Below are positions 4,856 to 11,951 of a stretch of 11,951 bases of DNA, piece by piece. The DNA is from Kangiellaceae bacterium (lineage in GTDB: Bacteria > Pseudomonadota > Gammaproteobacteria > Enterobacterales > Kangiellaceae), in contig JASBTO010000149.1 of NCBI GenBank assembly GCA_030148365.1, positions 1 through 11,951 on the forward strand, written 5' to 3'. The first letter of the stretch is position 1. Every line of letters begins with the position of its first letter. A program made the translations under genes and the position numbers. Under the pieces are notes generated by a model. It did not search any database. It saw only the letters and a program-made list of their open reading frames with translations, and was not told where the DNA came from.

Positions 4856-6846
4856 AAACCGGAAGCAGTAGTAAATCACCGGATCTTTCCCGGCGCCGTT
4901 TTGTAACCGGTGTGGCCGGAGGCAGCTTGCTGCTCGGGTTAGGCTTTAATCCCGGACTCGGCCTGGCCGCCGCCGGTCGGCGCACGATGCCGGAAGTTTT
5001 GCGTGGAACCGACTTCCAACTGGATCTCGGCAGTCTGCCCGTGAATTATACCGGTAGTAAAAGGGTAGCGACCGCAATCAACGGCAGCGTTCCCGGCCCG
5101 GTTTTGCGCTGGCGGGAAGGCGACCGGGTCAGCCTGAATGTGACCAATCATCTGCGCCACGACAGTTCCATCCACTGGCACGGCATGATTCTGCCGAGCA
5201 ATATGGACGGCGTTCCCGGCCTCAGCTTTGCCGGTATCAAACCCGGTGAAAGCTACCACTACGAATTTGACGTCAGGCAAAGTGGTACCTATTGGTATCA
5301 CAGCCACTCGGGCTGGCAGGAACAGACCGGACTCTACGGCGCAATCGTGATCGATCCCAGTGGCGAAGATCCAGTCGAATATGATCGGGATCACGTCATC
5401 CTGCTGTCGGACTGGAGTGACGAAGCGCCGGAAACCATCTATGCCAAGCTGAAAAAAATGGGCGATTACTACAATCGCCGCGAGCGCACCGTATTTGATC
5501 TGTGGCGGGATATCCGGGAAAAGGGCGTGGCGGAAGCCTGGCAGGAACGGGCCATGTGGAACGAGATGCGGATGAGCGACCGGGATCTTTCCGATGTCAC
5601 GGGCGCGACCTATACCTATCTGATGAACGGCAATACGCCGGACGACAATTTCCGGGCCCTGTTCAAAGCCGGCGAAAAGGTACGACTGCGGATAATCAAC
5701 GGTTCGGCCATGACCATTTTCGATATTCGTATTCCCGGCCTGAAAATGACGGTGGTAGCCTCCGATGGCCAGAACATCCAGCCCGTCAGCGTGGACGAGT
5801 TCCGGATCGGCGTGGCCGAAACCTACGATGTGATAGTCGAGCCGGAAGGCAACGCCGCCTACACGATTTTTGCCCAGAATATCGAGCGGTCCGGTTATGC
5901 CCGGGGCACACTCGCGTCTGACATGCGTGCGGTCGCCGCGGTACCGGTCATGGACACGCCGGTGGTTCTCAGCCACCGGGACATGGGCATGAGCATGGAT
6001 CACGCCGGTCATGGCATGCCTGCCCGGGATCATGCCATGCCGGGGATGTCGGCCAAAAAACCTCAGGATCACAGCAAGCACGGTGCCGATAACGGCAAGG
6101 CCATGGACCACAGCAAGCACGGCGCCGATACCGGCAAGGCCATGGACTACAGCAAGCACGGCGGCGATAACGGCAAGGCCATGAACCACAGCATGCACGG
6201 CGCCGATAACGGCAAGACCATGGACCACAGCGGTCACGGCATCCGCCAGGTCGGGACTGGACATACCGGCAAGCTTGGCAAGGCCGGCTTTGGCAGTAAT
6301 CGTGAAATTGCGCATGCGGCAACCGAATACGGGCCCGGGGTCGATATGCTGGCGGAAAGTCCCATGTCCGGGCTGGCCGATCCCGGTATTGGCTTGCGGG
6401 AGGAGCATCAACGCCGTACCGGTCGCCGGGTGCTTAGCTATGCCGATATCCGCAACCTGACCCCCACTATCGACCGCCGCGAGCCGACCCGCGAAATAGA
6501 GCTTCATCTCACCGGTAATATGCACCGCTATATGTGGTCGATGAACGGCATACAGTTTGCCGACGCCGAGCCGGTGCTATTGAAACACGGCGAGCGGGTA
6601 CGGATTGTGCTGGTCAATGACACCATGATGACTCACCCGATCCATCTGCACGGCTTGTGGAGTGAGCTGGAAACCGGCGATCCCGACTACATTCCCCGCA
6701 AACACACGATCATCGTGCAGCCGGGGTCCAGGATCAGCTATCTGGTCACCGCGGACAGCCCTGGCCGCTGGGCTTACCACTGCCATTTGATGTTTCACAT
6801 GCCCGGCATGTTCCGGGAAGTTCGCGTGACGGAGGACGTCAGCTAA
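4852..6846 (+). CDS. copA: multicopper oxidase CopA (copper resistance, periplasmic)
   Basis: Periplasmic multicopper oxidase of the PcoA/CopA type, thought to oxidise Cu(I) to Cu(II) and to bind extra copper. A Tat signal (SRRRFV at residues 13-18, then a hydrophobic segment) fits export of a folded, copper-loaded protein. Cupredoxin ligands are visible: HWHG (108-111), HSH (150-152), HPIHLHG (595-601) and HCHLMFH (643-649). Residues about 380-470 form a Met/His-rich insert with a 13-residue tandem repeat (406-463). From HCH to the expected axial Met (HMPGM) there seems to be one residue fewer than in the CopA proteins I remember (HMEAGM type). Start: AGGAGAG upstream, overlapping the DUF411 stop. 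The stop shares one base with the copB ATG. At 664 residues it is slightly long because of the insert. Confidence 0.95.
   Translation: MKTGSSSKSPDLSRRRFVTGVAGGSLLLGLGFNPGLGLAAAGRRTMPEVLRGTDFQLDLGSLPVNYTGSKRVATAINGSVPGPVLRWREGDRVSLNVTNHLRHDSSIHWHGMILPSNMDGVPGLSFAGIKPGESYHYEFDVRQSGTYWYHSHSGWQEQTGLYGAIVIDPSGEDPVEYDRDHVILLSDWSDEAPETIYAKLKKMGDYYNRRERTVFDLWRDIREKGVAEAWQERAMWNEMRMSDRDLSDVTGATYTYLMNGNTPDDNFRALFKAGEKVRLRIINGSAMTIFDIRIPGLKMTVVASDGQNIQPVSVDEFRIGVAETYDVIVEPEGNAAYTIFAQNIERSGYARGTLASDMRAVAAVPVMDTPVVLSHRDMGMSMDHAGHGMPARDHAMPGMSAKKPQDHSKHGADNGKAMDHSKHGADTGKAMDYSKHGGDNGKAMNHSMHGADNGKTMDHSGHGIRQVGTGHTGKLGKAGFGSNREIAHAATEYGPGVDMLAESPMSGLADPGIGLREEHQRRTGRRVLSYADIRNLTPTIDRREPTREIELHLTGNMHRYMWSMNGIQFADAEPVLLKHGERVRIVLVNDTMMTHPIHLHGLWSELETGDPDYIPRKHTIIVQPGSRISYLVTADSPGRWAYHCHLMFHMPGMFREVRVTEDVS
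6067..6240 (+). repeat. 39-bp in-frame tandem repeat in copA (Met/His copper-binding insert)
   Basis: Four full units of 39 bp (6067-6105, 6106-6144, 6145-6183, 6184-6222) and an 18-bp partial fifth. Unit 1 encodes DHSKHGADNGKAM. Units differ at a few positions (DHS/DYS/NHS, SKH/SMH, GAD/GGD, DNG/DTG). Each adds one or two His and at least one Met, so copy number would set the number of low-affinity copper sites. Near-identity at the DNA level suggests recent expansion by slippage or recombination. Confidence 0.93.
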
Positions 6847-7580
6847 TGAAGTACCTGAAAAATAACAGGCCCGCGGCCCGGTTTCGGCAATTCACCCTGG
6901 TCATGGTTCTCGCCTTGTCATCCATGGCTGTCTGGGCGGGGGGCAAAGCCGATCCGTTGCTCGGCTCGGTCATTGTCGATCAACTTGAAATTCGTGACGC
7001 GGATCATGACAACCCGGCGATACTGGAAGCCCAGGCCTGGGCCGGTTATGACCTCGACAAACTCTGGTTCAAGATCGAGGCCGAACGCGTCGATGGCGAA
7101 ACGGAAGAACTGGAATTGCAGGCGCTTTACAGCAAGGCAATCAGCCGTTACTGGAACCTGCAAGGCGGCCTGCGCCATGATTTTGAGCCGGAACCGGGCC
7201 GCAGCTGGGCGGTGATCGGCCTCCAGGGTCTCGCGCCCTACTTCTTTGAAGTCGATACCGCTCTCTTTATCGGTGAGTCGGGGCAGACCAATCTGCGGTT
7301 CGAGGCCGAGTACGAAATGCTCTTTACCCAGAAGTTGATCCTGTCGCCGGAAATCGAGGTCAATTTCCATGGCCGAAATGATCCTGATACGGGCGTTGGT
7401 TCCGGCCTGTCCGATCTGGAGCTGGGCTTGCGTCTGCGCTACGAGATTCGTCGCGAGATCGCGCCTTACGTGGGCATCAACTGGCAAAGGAAATTCGGCA
7501 ATACCGCCGACTTTGCCGGTGACGCGGGTGAGGATATCGAAGACACGCAACTGGTTGCGGGAATTCGCATGTGGTTTTAA
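6846..7580 (+). CDS. copB: copper resistance outer-membrane protein CopB
   Basis: Outer-membrane beta-barrel of the CopB/PcoB family (PF05275), which accompanies CopA in copper resistance and is thought to bind or export copper. A Sec signal covers about residues 1-32 (FTLVMVLALSSMAVWAGG). Alternating hydrophobic/aromatic strands follow, and the chain ends in GIRMWF with the C-terminal Phe expected for a barrel inserted by the Bam complex. Segments such as RYWNLQGGLRHDFEP and GLAPYFFEVDTALF are typical. At 244 residues it is short: many CopB proteins carry a Met/His-rich N-terminal extension that is absent here. GGAGG lies 10 bases before the ATG, which overlaps the copA stop (TAATG), so it is coupled to copA. 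Confidence 0.92.
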   Translation: MKYLKNNRPAARFRQFTLVMVLALSSMAVWAGGKADPLLGSVIVDQLEIRDADHDNPAILEAQAWAGYDLDKLWFKIEAERVDGETEELELQALYSKAISRYWNLQGGLRHDFEPEPGRSWAVIGLQGLAPYFFEVDTALFIGESGQTNLRFEAEYEMLFTQKLILSPEIEVNFHGRNDPDTGVGSGLSDLELGLRLRYEIRREIAPYVGINWQRKFGNTADFAGDAGEDIEDTQLVAGIRMWF

Positions 7581-7619
7581 TGAGCAATAATTCCAACAAA
7601 TAATTATGAGGAGAAAATG

Positions 7620-8603
7620 ATGGAAATTATCCCTAACTGGCATCCGCTGTTTGTGCATTTCACGGTCAGTTTGCTGTTGCTTGCCGGAGCCCTGCAAATA
7701 ATTGTCTGGTTCCGCAAGCCGACGCCAGACTCGGCTCTGAGGCACGCCCTGAAGTGGCTTCTGGTCACCGCCTCCGTCGCGGTTGTCGCAACAGTCGCGA
7801 CCGGACTGCAAGCATACTATTCGGTTAACCATGACACGCCATCCCATTTGGCCATGACCGATCACCGTAACTGGGCGCTTGCCACGGCGGCTGTATTTCT
7901 GCTGGCGGTCGCGATATTTTTATGGAAACCGGGTCTCCGCAACGGTGTGGCCGGTACCGGGCTGCTACTGGCGGCCGTGCTGGTATCGGTTACCGGATTG
8001 AAGGGCGGCGAACTGGTTTATCGCCATGGTCTCGGCGTGATGTCTATGCCCCAGGCCAGCGGCGACGGTCACGATCATGACCACGGTGAGGCCGCTTCCG
8101 GAAATAAAGGGGACGCGGACGATACCGGCGGACACCAACACGAAGCCGGTGGCCATCAGGAAAAAGAAAGCAGTGGCACAGGTGAACATGGGGACGATCA
8201 GTCATCCGGTAAAACTGACCCGACTCTGTTTACCGGCCAGGATACGGAAGCGGCCGGCGCCGTTGCAGCATTTCGCCGGGCACTGGAGTCGGGCGACGCG
8301 GAACTTGCACGAAGCATGCTGGCGGATGACGTGCTGATTTTCGAAGGCGGCGGCGTGGAACGCTCCGCGGATCAGTACGCCAGTCACCACATGAGGTCGG
8401 ACATGAAATTTCTGGGTCAGATGACCATCACGCCGTTGGAACATCAGGTCAGTCAGGTCGGGGATATGGCAGTATCCATGGGACGCAGTCGTCTGCGGGG
8501 CAAAATGAATGGCAAGACAATGGATATCGAAACCATGGAAACGCTTGTGTTACACAAAGATGATTCAGGCTGGAAAATTAACCAGATCCACTGGTCCAAC
8601 TGA
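7620..8603 (+). CDS. DUF2231 membrane domain fused to NTF2-like (DUF4440/SnoaL-type) domain
   Basis: A two-domain membrane protein; numbering here counts from the first ATG at 7617. Residues about 9-140 match DUF2231: WHPLFVHF at the start, four membrane segments (about 9-32, 47-70, 86-103, 111-130) and GLKGGELVYRHG. Residues 150-200 are a His/Asp/Gly-rich linker (e.g. GHDHDHGE). Residues about 210-328 resemble an NTF2-like fold (AAFRRALESGD... HHMRSDM... GWKINQIHW) of the kind found as small exported proteins in copper clusters. Loops 33-46 and 104-110 carry the Lys/Arg residues, so by the positive-inside rule linker and C-terminal domain should face the periplasm. AGGAG at 7609-7613 is 3 bases from the ATG at 7617 and 6 from the ATG at 7620, so the second is preferred. 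Substrate unknown; a haem or copper role is a guess. Confidence 0.82.
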   Translation: MEIIPNWHPLFVHFTVSLLLLAGALQIIVWFRKPTPDSALRHALKWLLVTASVAVVATVATGLQAYYSVNHDTPSHLAMTDHRNWALATAAVFLLAVAIFLWKPGLRNGVAGTGLLLAAVLVSVTGLKGGELVYRHGLGVMSMPQASGDGHDHDHGEAASGNKGDADDTGGHQHEAGGHQEKESSGTGEHGDDQSSGKTDPTLFTGQDTEAAGAVAAFRRALESGDAELARSMLADDVLIFEGGGVERSADQYASHHMRSDMKFLGQMTITPLEHQVSQVGDMAVSMGRSRLRGKMNGKTMDIETMETLVLHKDDSGWKINQIHWSN

Positions 8604-8681
8604 GTCAGGATCTGAATTGATGGGTTCGGTAGCAGCTGGTAAGGCACGAAACGGTTGAGCAAAGAATCGGGAGACCAGGAA

Positions 8682-10967
8682 ATGGACAAGAAATCCGAAT
8701 GTTGTGACCACCAGGAGCCTCGGGCCAAAGGCAGTGCGCGAGCCTTGCCTGCGGGCACTTATACCTGTCCGATGCACCCGGAAGTAGTAAACGATGGCCC
8801 CGGCGATTGTCCCAAATGCGGTATGGCACTGGAACCGGCCGCGCCGATTCGCCGCAAAACACAATATACCTGTCCCATGCACCCCGAGATTGTCCGGGAA
8901 CAGCCGGGTGATTGCCCCAAATGCGGCATGGCACTGGAGCCGACGCAGCCAGGCGGCGATGAGGAAGATCCTGAACTCGCCCGCATGACCTTGCGCTTTT
9001 GGGTATCGGTGCCCCTGTCCGCGGCGGTCCTGCTGCTGGCCATGGACGATATGCTCCCCGGACTGAATTTCCAGGCCTGGCTCGGCAACGGCTTTGGCTG
9101 GTTGCAACTCCTTCTCGCCGCACCGGTGGTGCTCTGGGCGGGCGGCAGTTTTTTTGTGCGCGGCTGGAACTCCATTAAAAATCTCAGCCCGAATATGTGG
9201 ACCCTGATCGCCATAGGTACCGGAACCGCTTTCGGTTTCTCCGTATTTGCGTTGCTGTGGCCGGATGCCGTGCCCGCGGCATTCAAAAGCGACCATGGTC
9301 ATGTACCTCTCTATTTTGAAGCGGCCGCGGTAATCGTCACCCTGGTGCTGCTCGGTCAGGTCATGGAACTCAGGGCCCGGGGGCGGACTTCAAAAGCGCT
9401 CGAAGCCTTGCTCGATCTGGCGCCGCCGACCGCACGAATTATTGACGGGCAGGGCAATGAGTCGGAAGTCGCTCTGGAGCTGGTCCACAAGGGCGACAAA
9501 CTTCGTATCCGTCCGGGTGACAAGATCCCGGTGGACGGGACGGTAGTCGAAGGCCGTTCCAGCGTCGATGAATCCATGATCACCGGTGAGCCGCTTCCCC
9601 AGGAAAAAACCGGCGGCGATAACCTGACCGGGGGTACCGTTAATCAGACCGGATCCCTGATCATGCGCGCTGATAAGGTCGGCAGCGATACGGTGTTGTC
9701 CCGGATTGTAGAAATGGTGGCGAATGCCCAGCGATCCCGCGCGCCCATTCAGGGGCTCGCCGATCGGGTTGCCAACTGGTTCGTCCCCGCGGTTGTGCTG
9801 GTCGCGATTGTTTCGTTTGGCCTCTGGGCCTGGCTGGGACCGCAACCTTCCCTGGCCTATGGCCTGGTGGCCGCCATCTCGGTGCTGATTATTGCCTGTC
9901 CCTGTGCGCTTGGTCTCGCCACGCCTATGTCAATCATGGTCGGCGTTGGGCGGGGCGCCACCGAAGGCGTCCTGATCCGCGACGCCGAAGCCCTGGAGCT
10001 CATGGAAAAAGCCGATGTTCTGCTGTGTGACAAGACAGGCACCCTGACTGAAGGACGACCGAAACTGGTGGCTGTGGAGACCCTCGGCGACATCGGCGAA
10101 GACGCGTTGTTGTCGGTCGTAGCTTCACTCGAAGCCGCCAGCGAGCATCCTCTGGCGCAGGCAATTGTCGAAGGTGCAAAGCAGCGAAATCTCGCCTGGC
10201 AAACTGCCGACAATTTCGACTCGATTACCGGCAAAGGCGTATCCGGAACCGTGGCAGGTCAGTCTGTGCTGATTGGCAATCAAGCCCTGATGGTCGCCAA
10301 CGATCTGCAACCGGGGAGTCTCAACGAATCCGCGGAGCAACGCCGGCAGAAAGGCGAGACGGTAATGCTGGTGGCAATAGATGGCAAAATGTCGGGTCTG
10401 GTGGCGGTCGCCGATCCGGTCAAGGAGTCCACCCGCGAGGCGGTGCAGATGCTGCACGAGGCGGGGATCAGGATTGTCATGCTGACCGGCGACAATGCCA
10501 CGACAGCCGCAGCCGTAGCCAGGGAACTCGGTATTGATGATGTTGTGGCGGACGCCTTGCCGGAACACAAACACGACAAGGTTCGCGAACTCCAGGCGCA
10601 AGGCAAGGTTGTTGCCATGGCTGGCGATGGCGTCAATGATGCTCCGGCTCTGGCCCAGGCAGATGTCGGTATCGCCATGGGGACGGGTACCGACGTGGCC
10701 ATGGAGTCAGCCCGTATAACCCTGGTTAAAGGTGACCTGCGCGGCATCGCCAAGGCCCGCCGACTGTCGGAATCAACCATGCGCAATATCCGGCAAAACC
10801 TGTTCCTGGCCTTCGTTTACAACACGGCCGGCGTGCCGCTCGCGGCCGGTATTCTGTTCCCGCTGTTTGGCTGGTTGCTGTCGCCCATGTTCGCGGCTGC
10901 CGCCATGAGCGCGAGTTCGGTATCGGTGATCAGCAATGCCCTGCGGCTGAGGAAAACCAGGTTGTGA
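8682..10967 (+). CDS. copA: Cu(I)-exporting P1B-type ATPase with two N-terminal heavy-metal-binding modules
   Basis: Inner-membrane ATPase pumping Cu(I) (possibly Ag(I)) out of the cytoplasm. The symbol follows E. coli CopA usage and should not be confused with the oxidase in this window. Two modules at residues 27-52 and 62-87 (YTCPMHPE...CPKCGMALEP) replace the usual CxxC HMA domains. Core motifs: TGE 301-303, metal-site CPC 406-408, phosphorylated Asp450 in DKTGTLT, HP in SEHPLA (His489), GDGVNDAP at 648-655. YN at 713-714 and MSASS at 742-746 in the last two membrane helices indicate the Cu(I) (P1B-1) subgroup. A TTG start at 8655 would add nine residues; the ATG at 8682 is preferred for GGGAG 8 bases upstream. 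The stop overlaps a GTG start of the next frame (GTGA). Confidence 0.95.
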   Translation: MDKKSECCDHQEPRAKGSARALPAGTYTCPMHPEVVNDGPGDCPKCGMALEPAAPIRRKTQYTCPMHPEIVREQPGDCPKCGMALEPTQPGGDEEDPELARMTLRFWVSVPLSAAVLLLAMDDMLPGLNFQAWLGNGFGWLQLLLAAPVVLWAGGSFFVRGWNSIKNLSPNMWTLIAIGTGTAFGFSVFALLWPDAVPAAFKSDHGHVPLYFEAAAVIVTLVLLGQVMELRARGRTSKALEALLDLAPPTARIIDGQGNESEVALELVHKGDKLRIRPGDKIPVDGTVVEGRSSVDESMITGEPLPQEKTGGDNLTGGTVNQTGSLIMRADKVGSDTVLSRIVEMVANAQRSRAPIQGLADRVANWFVPAVVLVAIVSFGLWAWLGPQPSLAYGLVAAISVLIIACPCALGLATPMSIMVGVGRGATEGVLIRDAEALELMEKADVLLCDKTGTLTEGRPKLVAVETLGDIGEDALLSVVASLEAASEHPLAQAIVEGAKQRNLAWQTADNFDSITGKGVSGTVAGQSVLIGNQALMVANDLQPGSLNESAEQRRQKGETVMLVAIDGKMSGLVAVADPVKESTREAVQMLHEAGIRIVMLTGDNATTAAAVARELGIDDVVADALPEHKHDKVRELQAQGKVVAMAGDGVNDAPALAQADVGIAMGTGTDVAMESARITLVKGDLRGIAKARRLSESTMRNIRQNLFLAFVYNTAGVPLAAGILFPLFGWLLSPMFAAAAMSASSVSVISNALRLRKTRL
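8760..8942 (+). repeat. duplicated heavy-metal-binding module inside the ATPase gene
   Basis: Two 78-bp copies (8760-8837 and 8865-8942), 105 bp apart start to start, each encoding YTCPMHPE(I/V)V...PGDCPKCGMALEP. Cys, His and Met residues are identical in both; differences lie in the middle (VVNDG versus IVREQ). An in-frame gene-internal duplication. Confidence 0.9.
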
Positions 10968-11023
10968 CGAGCCCCACCGCCATCCGCTGTAATCGGCGTC
11001 CCGAAGGACCTGGAGCCGCAGGC

Positions 11024-11398
11024 ATGCGGGCGCTGCTTTGCGTCCTCCTGATACTGAGTTTGTTAATTCAGGTTCAGTCGGTATTTGCCTGCTCCATGAT
11101 GGAGCATCAGGGGCCCGCCAAAGACTGCTGCTGCGAACTCATGGTCATGTCCTCAAAGGCTGGAGCCTGCTGCGAATTCAGCCAGCAAGTGTCCTTCAAG
11201 GCCGCCCAGCCAGACCAGAGCGTGGGTCTGCTGGCGGCTAACGCGGCGCCGGACCAGGCTCCGTTGTTCCTGCTCCGGTCTACCATCAAGCCCCCGGAAC
11301 CGCCCGGGCTTCGACTTGACAAATTTTTGCGGGATTCCTCTGAACGGGTGCCGTCCGGCGCTCTCATCTGGCTCTCGACCGGCCGACTCCGAATCTAG
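11024..11398 (+). CDS. small Cys-rich secreted protein, unknown (copper-cluster associated)
   Basis: Not a family I can name. From the ATG at 11024 it has 124 residues: a clear signal peptide (RALLCVLLILSLLIQVQSVFA), a Cys-rich stretch CSMMEHQGPAKDCCCELM ... GACC (Cys23, 35-37, 49, 50) with Met and His, then a polar tail with KPPEPPG. General design resembles the CopL-like protein at 3758-4165, but the sequences are not obviously alignable. GGAG lies 8 bases before this ATG. The same frame opens at a GTG (10964) that overlaps the ATPase stop, which would add 20 residues before the signal peptide. Placed between a Cu-ATPase and a TolC-like gene, it is probably a periplasmic copper binder or a leader gene for the downstream efflux genes. 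Confidence 0.7.
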   Translation: MRALLCVLLILSLLIQVQSVFACSMMEHQGPAKDCCCELMVMSSKAGACCEFSQQVSFKAAQPDQSVGLLAANAAPDQAPLFLLRSTIKPPEPPGLRLDKFLRDSSERVPSGALIWLSTGRLRI

Positions 11399-11462
11399 GT
11401 TTTACCTTTCTTGCCAAGGGCGCAGCCCGGCTGCGCGACACACCTTTGTCTGAATAAAACCT
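11397..11462 (+). promoter_or_regulatory. stop-codon-to-RBS stem-loop before the tolC-like gene
   Basis: AGGTTTTA (11397-11404) pairs perfectly with TAAAACCT (11455-11462), 8 bp. The left arm includes the last two bases of the preceding gene's TAG stop (11396-11398), and the right arm ends 3 bases before the AGGAG ribosome-binding site (11466-11470). Inside lies a perfect GCGCAGC/GCTGCGC hairpin with a CCG loop (11420-11436). A ribosome ending on the Cys-rich gene would break the outer stem, suggesting coupling. The inner hairpin lacks a T-run, so a strong terminator is unlikely. Confidence 0.4.
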
Positions 11463-11476
11463 GATAGGAGAAGGCG

Positions 11477-11951
11477 ATGAAAGCCTGGTCCAAAGCAATT
11501 TTCGCGGCGCTGACCGCGATGTTACTCACAATCTCTCCTGCTCACGCCGAAGCATCGGGCGAAGCCCGTACTGAAGCAGACCAGTTGCTGACCATTGAGG
11601 TTCTGGTCCGCCAGGTTCTTGCCGCCAATCCCGGTCTGCAGGCGTTGCAGGAGGCTGCCAATGCGACCCGTTTCAGGGCGCAGTCGGCAGGCTCTCTGGA
11701 CGATCCGGTAGTAAGCTATGCAATGGCGCCGCGCACCTGGGACTATCCCGGACAGGGCCTGAACCAGCGATTCGAAATAAAACAGAAAATTCCCTGGCCC
11801 GGAACCCTGACGGCGAAGAAAGCCATGGCACGCTCGCAAGCCAAAGCCATCAGTTTTGATGCCCAGGATGGTCGCCTGTTGATTGTCAGGCAGACCAGGG
11901 AACTGTATGCGGAATGGTATTTTATTGACCGTGCGGTTGAGATCAATGCCG
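11477..11951 (+). CDS. TolC-family outer-membrane efflux protein (CusC/CzcC-like), 5' part only
   Basis: First 158 codons of an outer-membrane channel of the TolC family; the frame runs off the window end. The signal peptide (AIFAALTAMLLTISPAHA, cleaved about residue 24) has no lipobox Cys. The mature start LTIEVLVRQVLAANPGLQALQEAANATRF is the typical first helix of outer-membrane efflux proteins, followed by AGSLDDPVVSYAMAP and FEIKQKIPWPGTLTAKK, wording usual in metal-efflux (CusC/CzcC) members. AGGAG lies 6 bases before the ATG. By context it would be the outer-membrane part of a copper/silver RND pump whose other subunits should follow downstream; that is inferred, not seen. Confidence 0.88.
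   Translation, partial: MKAWSKAIFAALTAMLLTISPAHAEASGEARTEADQLLTIEVLVRQVLAANPGLQALQEAANATRFRAQSAGSLDDPVVSYAMAPRTWDYPGQGLNQRFEIKQKIPWPGTLTAKKAMARSQAKAISFDAQDGRLLIVRQTRELYAEWYFIDRAVEINA

Noticed and set aside
4939..6525. 528-codon open frame on the - strand opposite the multicopper oxidase gene
   Set aside because: Shadow of copA codon usage at high GC. It has repetitive Val/Ala/His content from the tandem repeat and no family signature, while the + strand protein is unambiguous.
6918..7865. 315-codon - strand frame across copB and the DUF2231 gene
   Set aside because: Spans two well-supported + strand genes and has no recognisable domain; an antisense shadow.
8655..8681. TTG at 8655 as start of the copper ATPase
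   Set aside because: The ATG at 8682 has a better-placed GGGAG and a common start codon; the extra nine residues show no conserved feature.

Overview
The window looks like a chromosomal segment of a gammaproteobacterium with moderately high GC. This rests on gene content (TcdA-type tRNA-modifying enzyme, Pseudomonas/Xanthomonas-style cop genes, a TolC-family outer-membrane protein) and codon use. No rRNA or other marker is present, so genus cannot be given. All firm genes except two (a small lipoprotein candidate and the HEPN gene) lie on the + strand. No insertion sequence, CRISPR array or tRNA gene was seen.

Left part (1-3537), housekeeping and unlinked genes: the 3' end of an S9 prolyl-oligopeptidase-family peptidase (cut by the window start); a probable small lipoprotein on the - strand; tcdA with a recognisable sigma-70 promoter and an upstream hairpin/T-run terminator; a convergent stand-alone HEPN-domain gene on the - strand; and a secreted staphylococcal-nuclease-like protein. 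A spacer of about 220 bp dense in inverted repeats (3538-3757) then separates these from the metal genes.

Right part (about 3711-11951), a copper-handling island: a CopL-like Cys/Met/His-rich secreted protein; a structured intergenic stretch; a DUF411 (CopG-like) lipoprotein; the multicopper oxidase CopA with a Tat signal and a tandemly repeated Met/His-rich segment; outer-membrane CopB; a membrane protein fusing DUF2231 to an NTF2-like domain through a His-rich linker; a Cu(I) P1B-type ATPase with two N-terminal heavy-metal-binding (CPMHPE...CPKCGM) modules in place of HMA domains; a second small Cys-rich secreted protein; and the start of a TolC/CusC-like outer-membrane factor cut by the window end. 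DUF411, copA and copB are joined by ATGA and TAATG overlaps, so they are almost certainly translationally coupled. The ATPase would move Cu(I) from the cytoplasm to the periplasm, CopA would oxidise it there, and CopB, DUF411 and the Cys/His-rich proteins would bind it. The truncated TolC-like gene suggests that an RND efflux system (CusBA type) continues beyond the window.

The least explained signals are non-coding. After the CopL-like gene, a perfect 8-bp hairpin competes with a second pairing that would cover the ribosome-binding site of the DUF411 gene, which is a candidate RNA switch. After the second Cys-rich gene, a long-range stem starts on that gene's stop codon and ends just before the ribosome-binding site of the tolC-like gene. 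A 28-bp dyad sits just upstream of the likely -10 element of the island. None of these can be proven from sequence alone.
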